Assembly: GCA_027064565.1 (NCBI GenBank)
Contig: JAMOPK010000391.1
Coordinates: forward strand, 1 to 5,555
Reading direction: 5' to 3'
Source: Caldifarciminota bacterium
Lineage (GTDB): Bacteria; Hydrothermota; Hydrothermia; B15-G9
Length of the DNA stretch: 5,555 nt
The position numbers and the translations under genes were made by a program. The notes under the pieces are model-generated. The model ran no database searches. It was given only the letters and a program-made list of their open reading frames with translations, and was not told the origin of the DNA. How positions within the stretch are numbered: position 1 is the stretch's first letter; the number at the start of each line of letters is the position of its first letter. This document shows, piece by piece, positions 5,479-5,555 of this stretch.

Positions 5479-5555
5479 ATGGCAAAGATGGAAGTCGAAG
5501 TAAACGGCATCAGGTTTCGGAATCCGGTTCTCACCGCCGCTGGCCCGAACGTCAT
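5479..5555 (+). CDS. Dihydroorotate dehydrogenase family protein, N-terminal part (3' partial)
   Basis: ATG at 5479 is preceded by AGGAG (5466-5470) with 8 bases between, a good start. Only 25 residues are visible before the window ends. They read MAKMEVEVNGIRFRNPVLTA and then AGPNV. The pattern V-x-G-(I/L)-(R/K)-(F/L)-(K/R)-N-P-(V/F) followed by A-(A/S)-G-P is the typical opening of class 1 dihydroorotate dehydrogenases and the related PreA-type dihydropyrimidine dehydrogenases, FMN-dependent TIM-barrel enzymes. If it is the pyrimidine-pathway enzyme, it oxidises dihydroorotate to orotate. The visible part cannot separate PyrD from PreA-like or other family members, so I give no symbol. It is divergent from the methyltransferase gene, with 195 bases between their start codons. 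Confidence 0.7.
   Translation, partial: MAKMEVEVNGIRFRNPVLTAAGPNV

Overview
The window looks like chromosomal DNA of an uncultivated-type, didermic bacterium. It opens with the tail of an exported protein that ends in a FlgD/Por-like C-terminal sorting domain. It also holds a predicted outer-membrane beta-barrel gene and REP-like palindromes. Such sorting domains are common in the FCB group and in candidate phyla such as KSB1, WOR-3, Latescibacteria or Poribacteria. No gene here fixes the phylum, so this placement is inference.

Layout. (1) 1-284 (+): C-terminal end of a secreted/sorted protein. (2) 285-631: no gene. It holds two back-to-back terminator hairpins, one per strand, two related palindromes in inverted orientation about 100 bases apart, and a weak promoter. 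(3) 632-1055 (+): rnpB, the RNase P RNA, complete and the most certain feature here. (4) 1060-2857 (-): a probable two-gene operon. The first gene (2857 to 2027) encodes an exported protein made of two copies of a beta-rich domain. The second (1980 to 1060) encodes a predicted outer-membrane beta-barrel whose stop codon lies four bases from the 3' end of rnpB. (5) 2858-3555: mostly non-coding. It holds a small orphan ORF and a stretch encoding another sorting-domain tail without a believable start, probably a gene relic. (6) 3556-5283 (-): a Type II-like restriction-modification pair. An m6A-type beta-class DNA methyltransferase is followed, with a 10-base overlap, by a PD-(D/E)XK nuclease gene broken by one frameshift at a run of seven A. 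(7) 5284-5478: a divergent intergenic region with one candidate promoter per strand. (8) 5479-end (+): the start of a dihydroorotate-dehydrogenase-family gene.

How the parts relate. The envelope operon and the restriction-modification pair are unrelated units on the same strand, separated by about 700 bases of decayed sequence. The restriction-modification block is visibly richer in A+T than its left neighbours, which fits acquisition by transfer. The least described item is the duplicated-domain exported protein with its beta-barrel partner, neither of which I recognise as a named family. The item most open to mechanistic surprise is the A7 tract that decides whether a 237-residue nuclease can be made.
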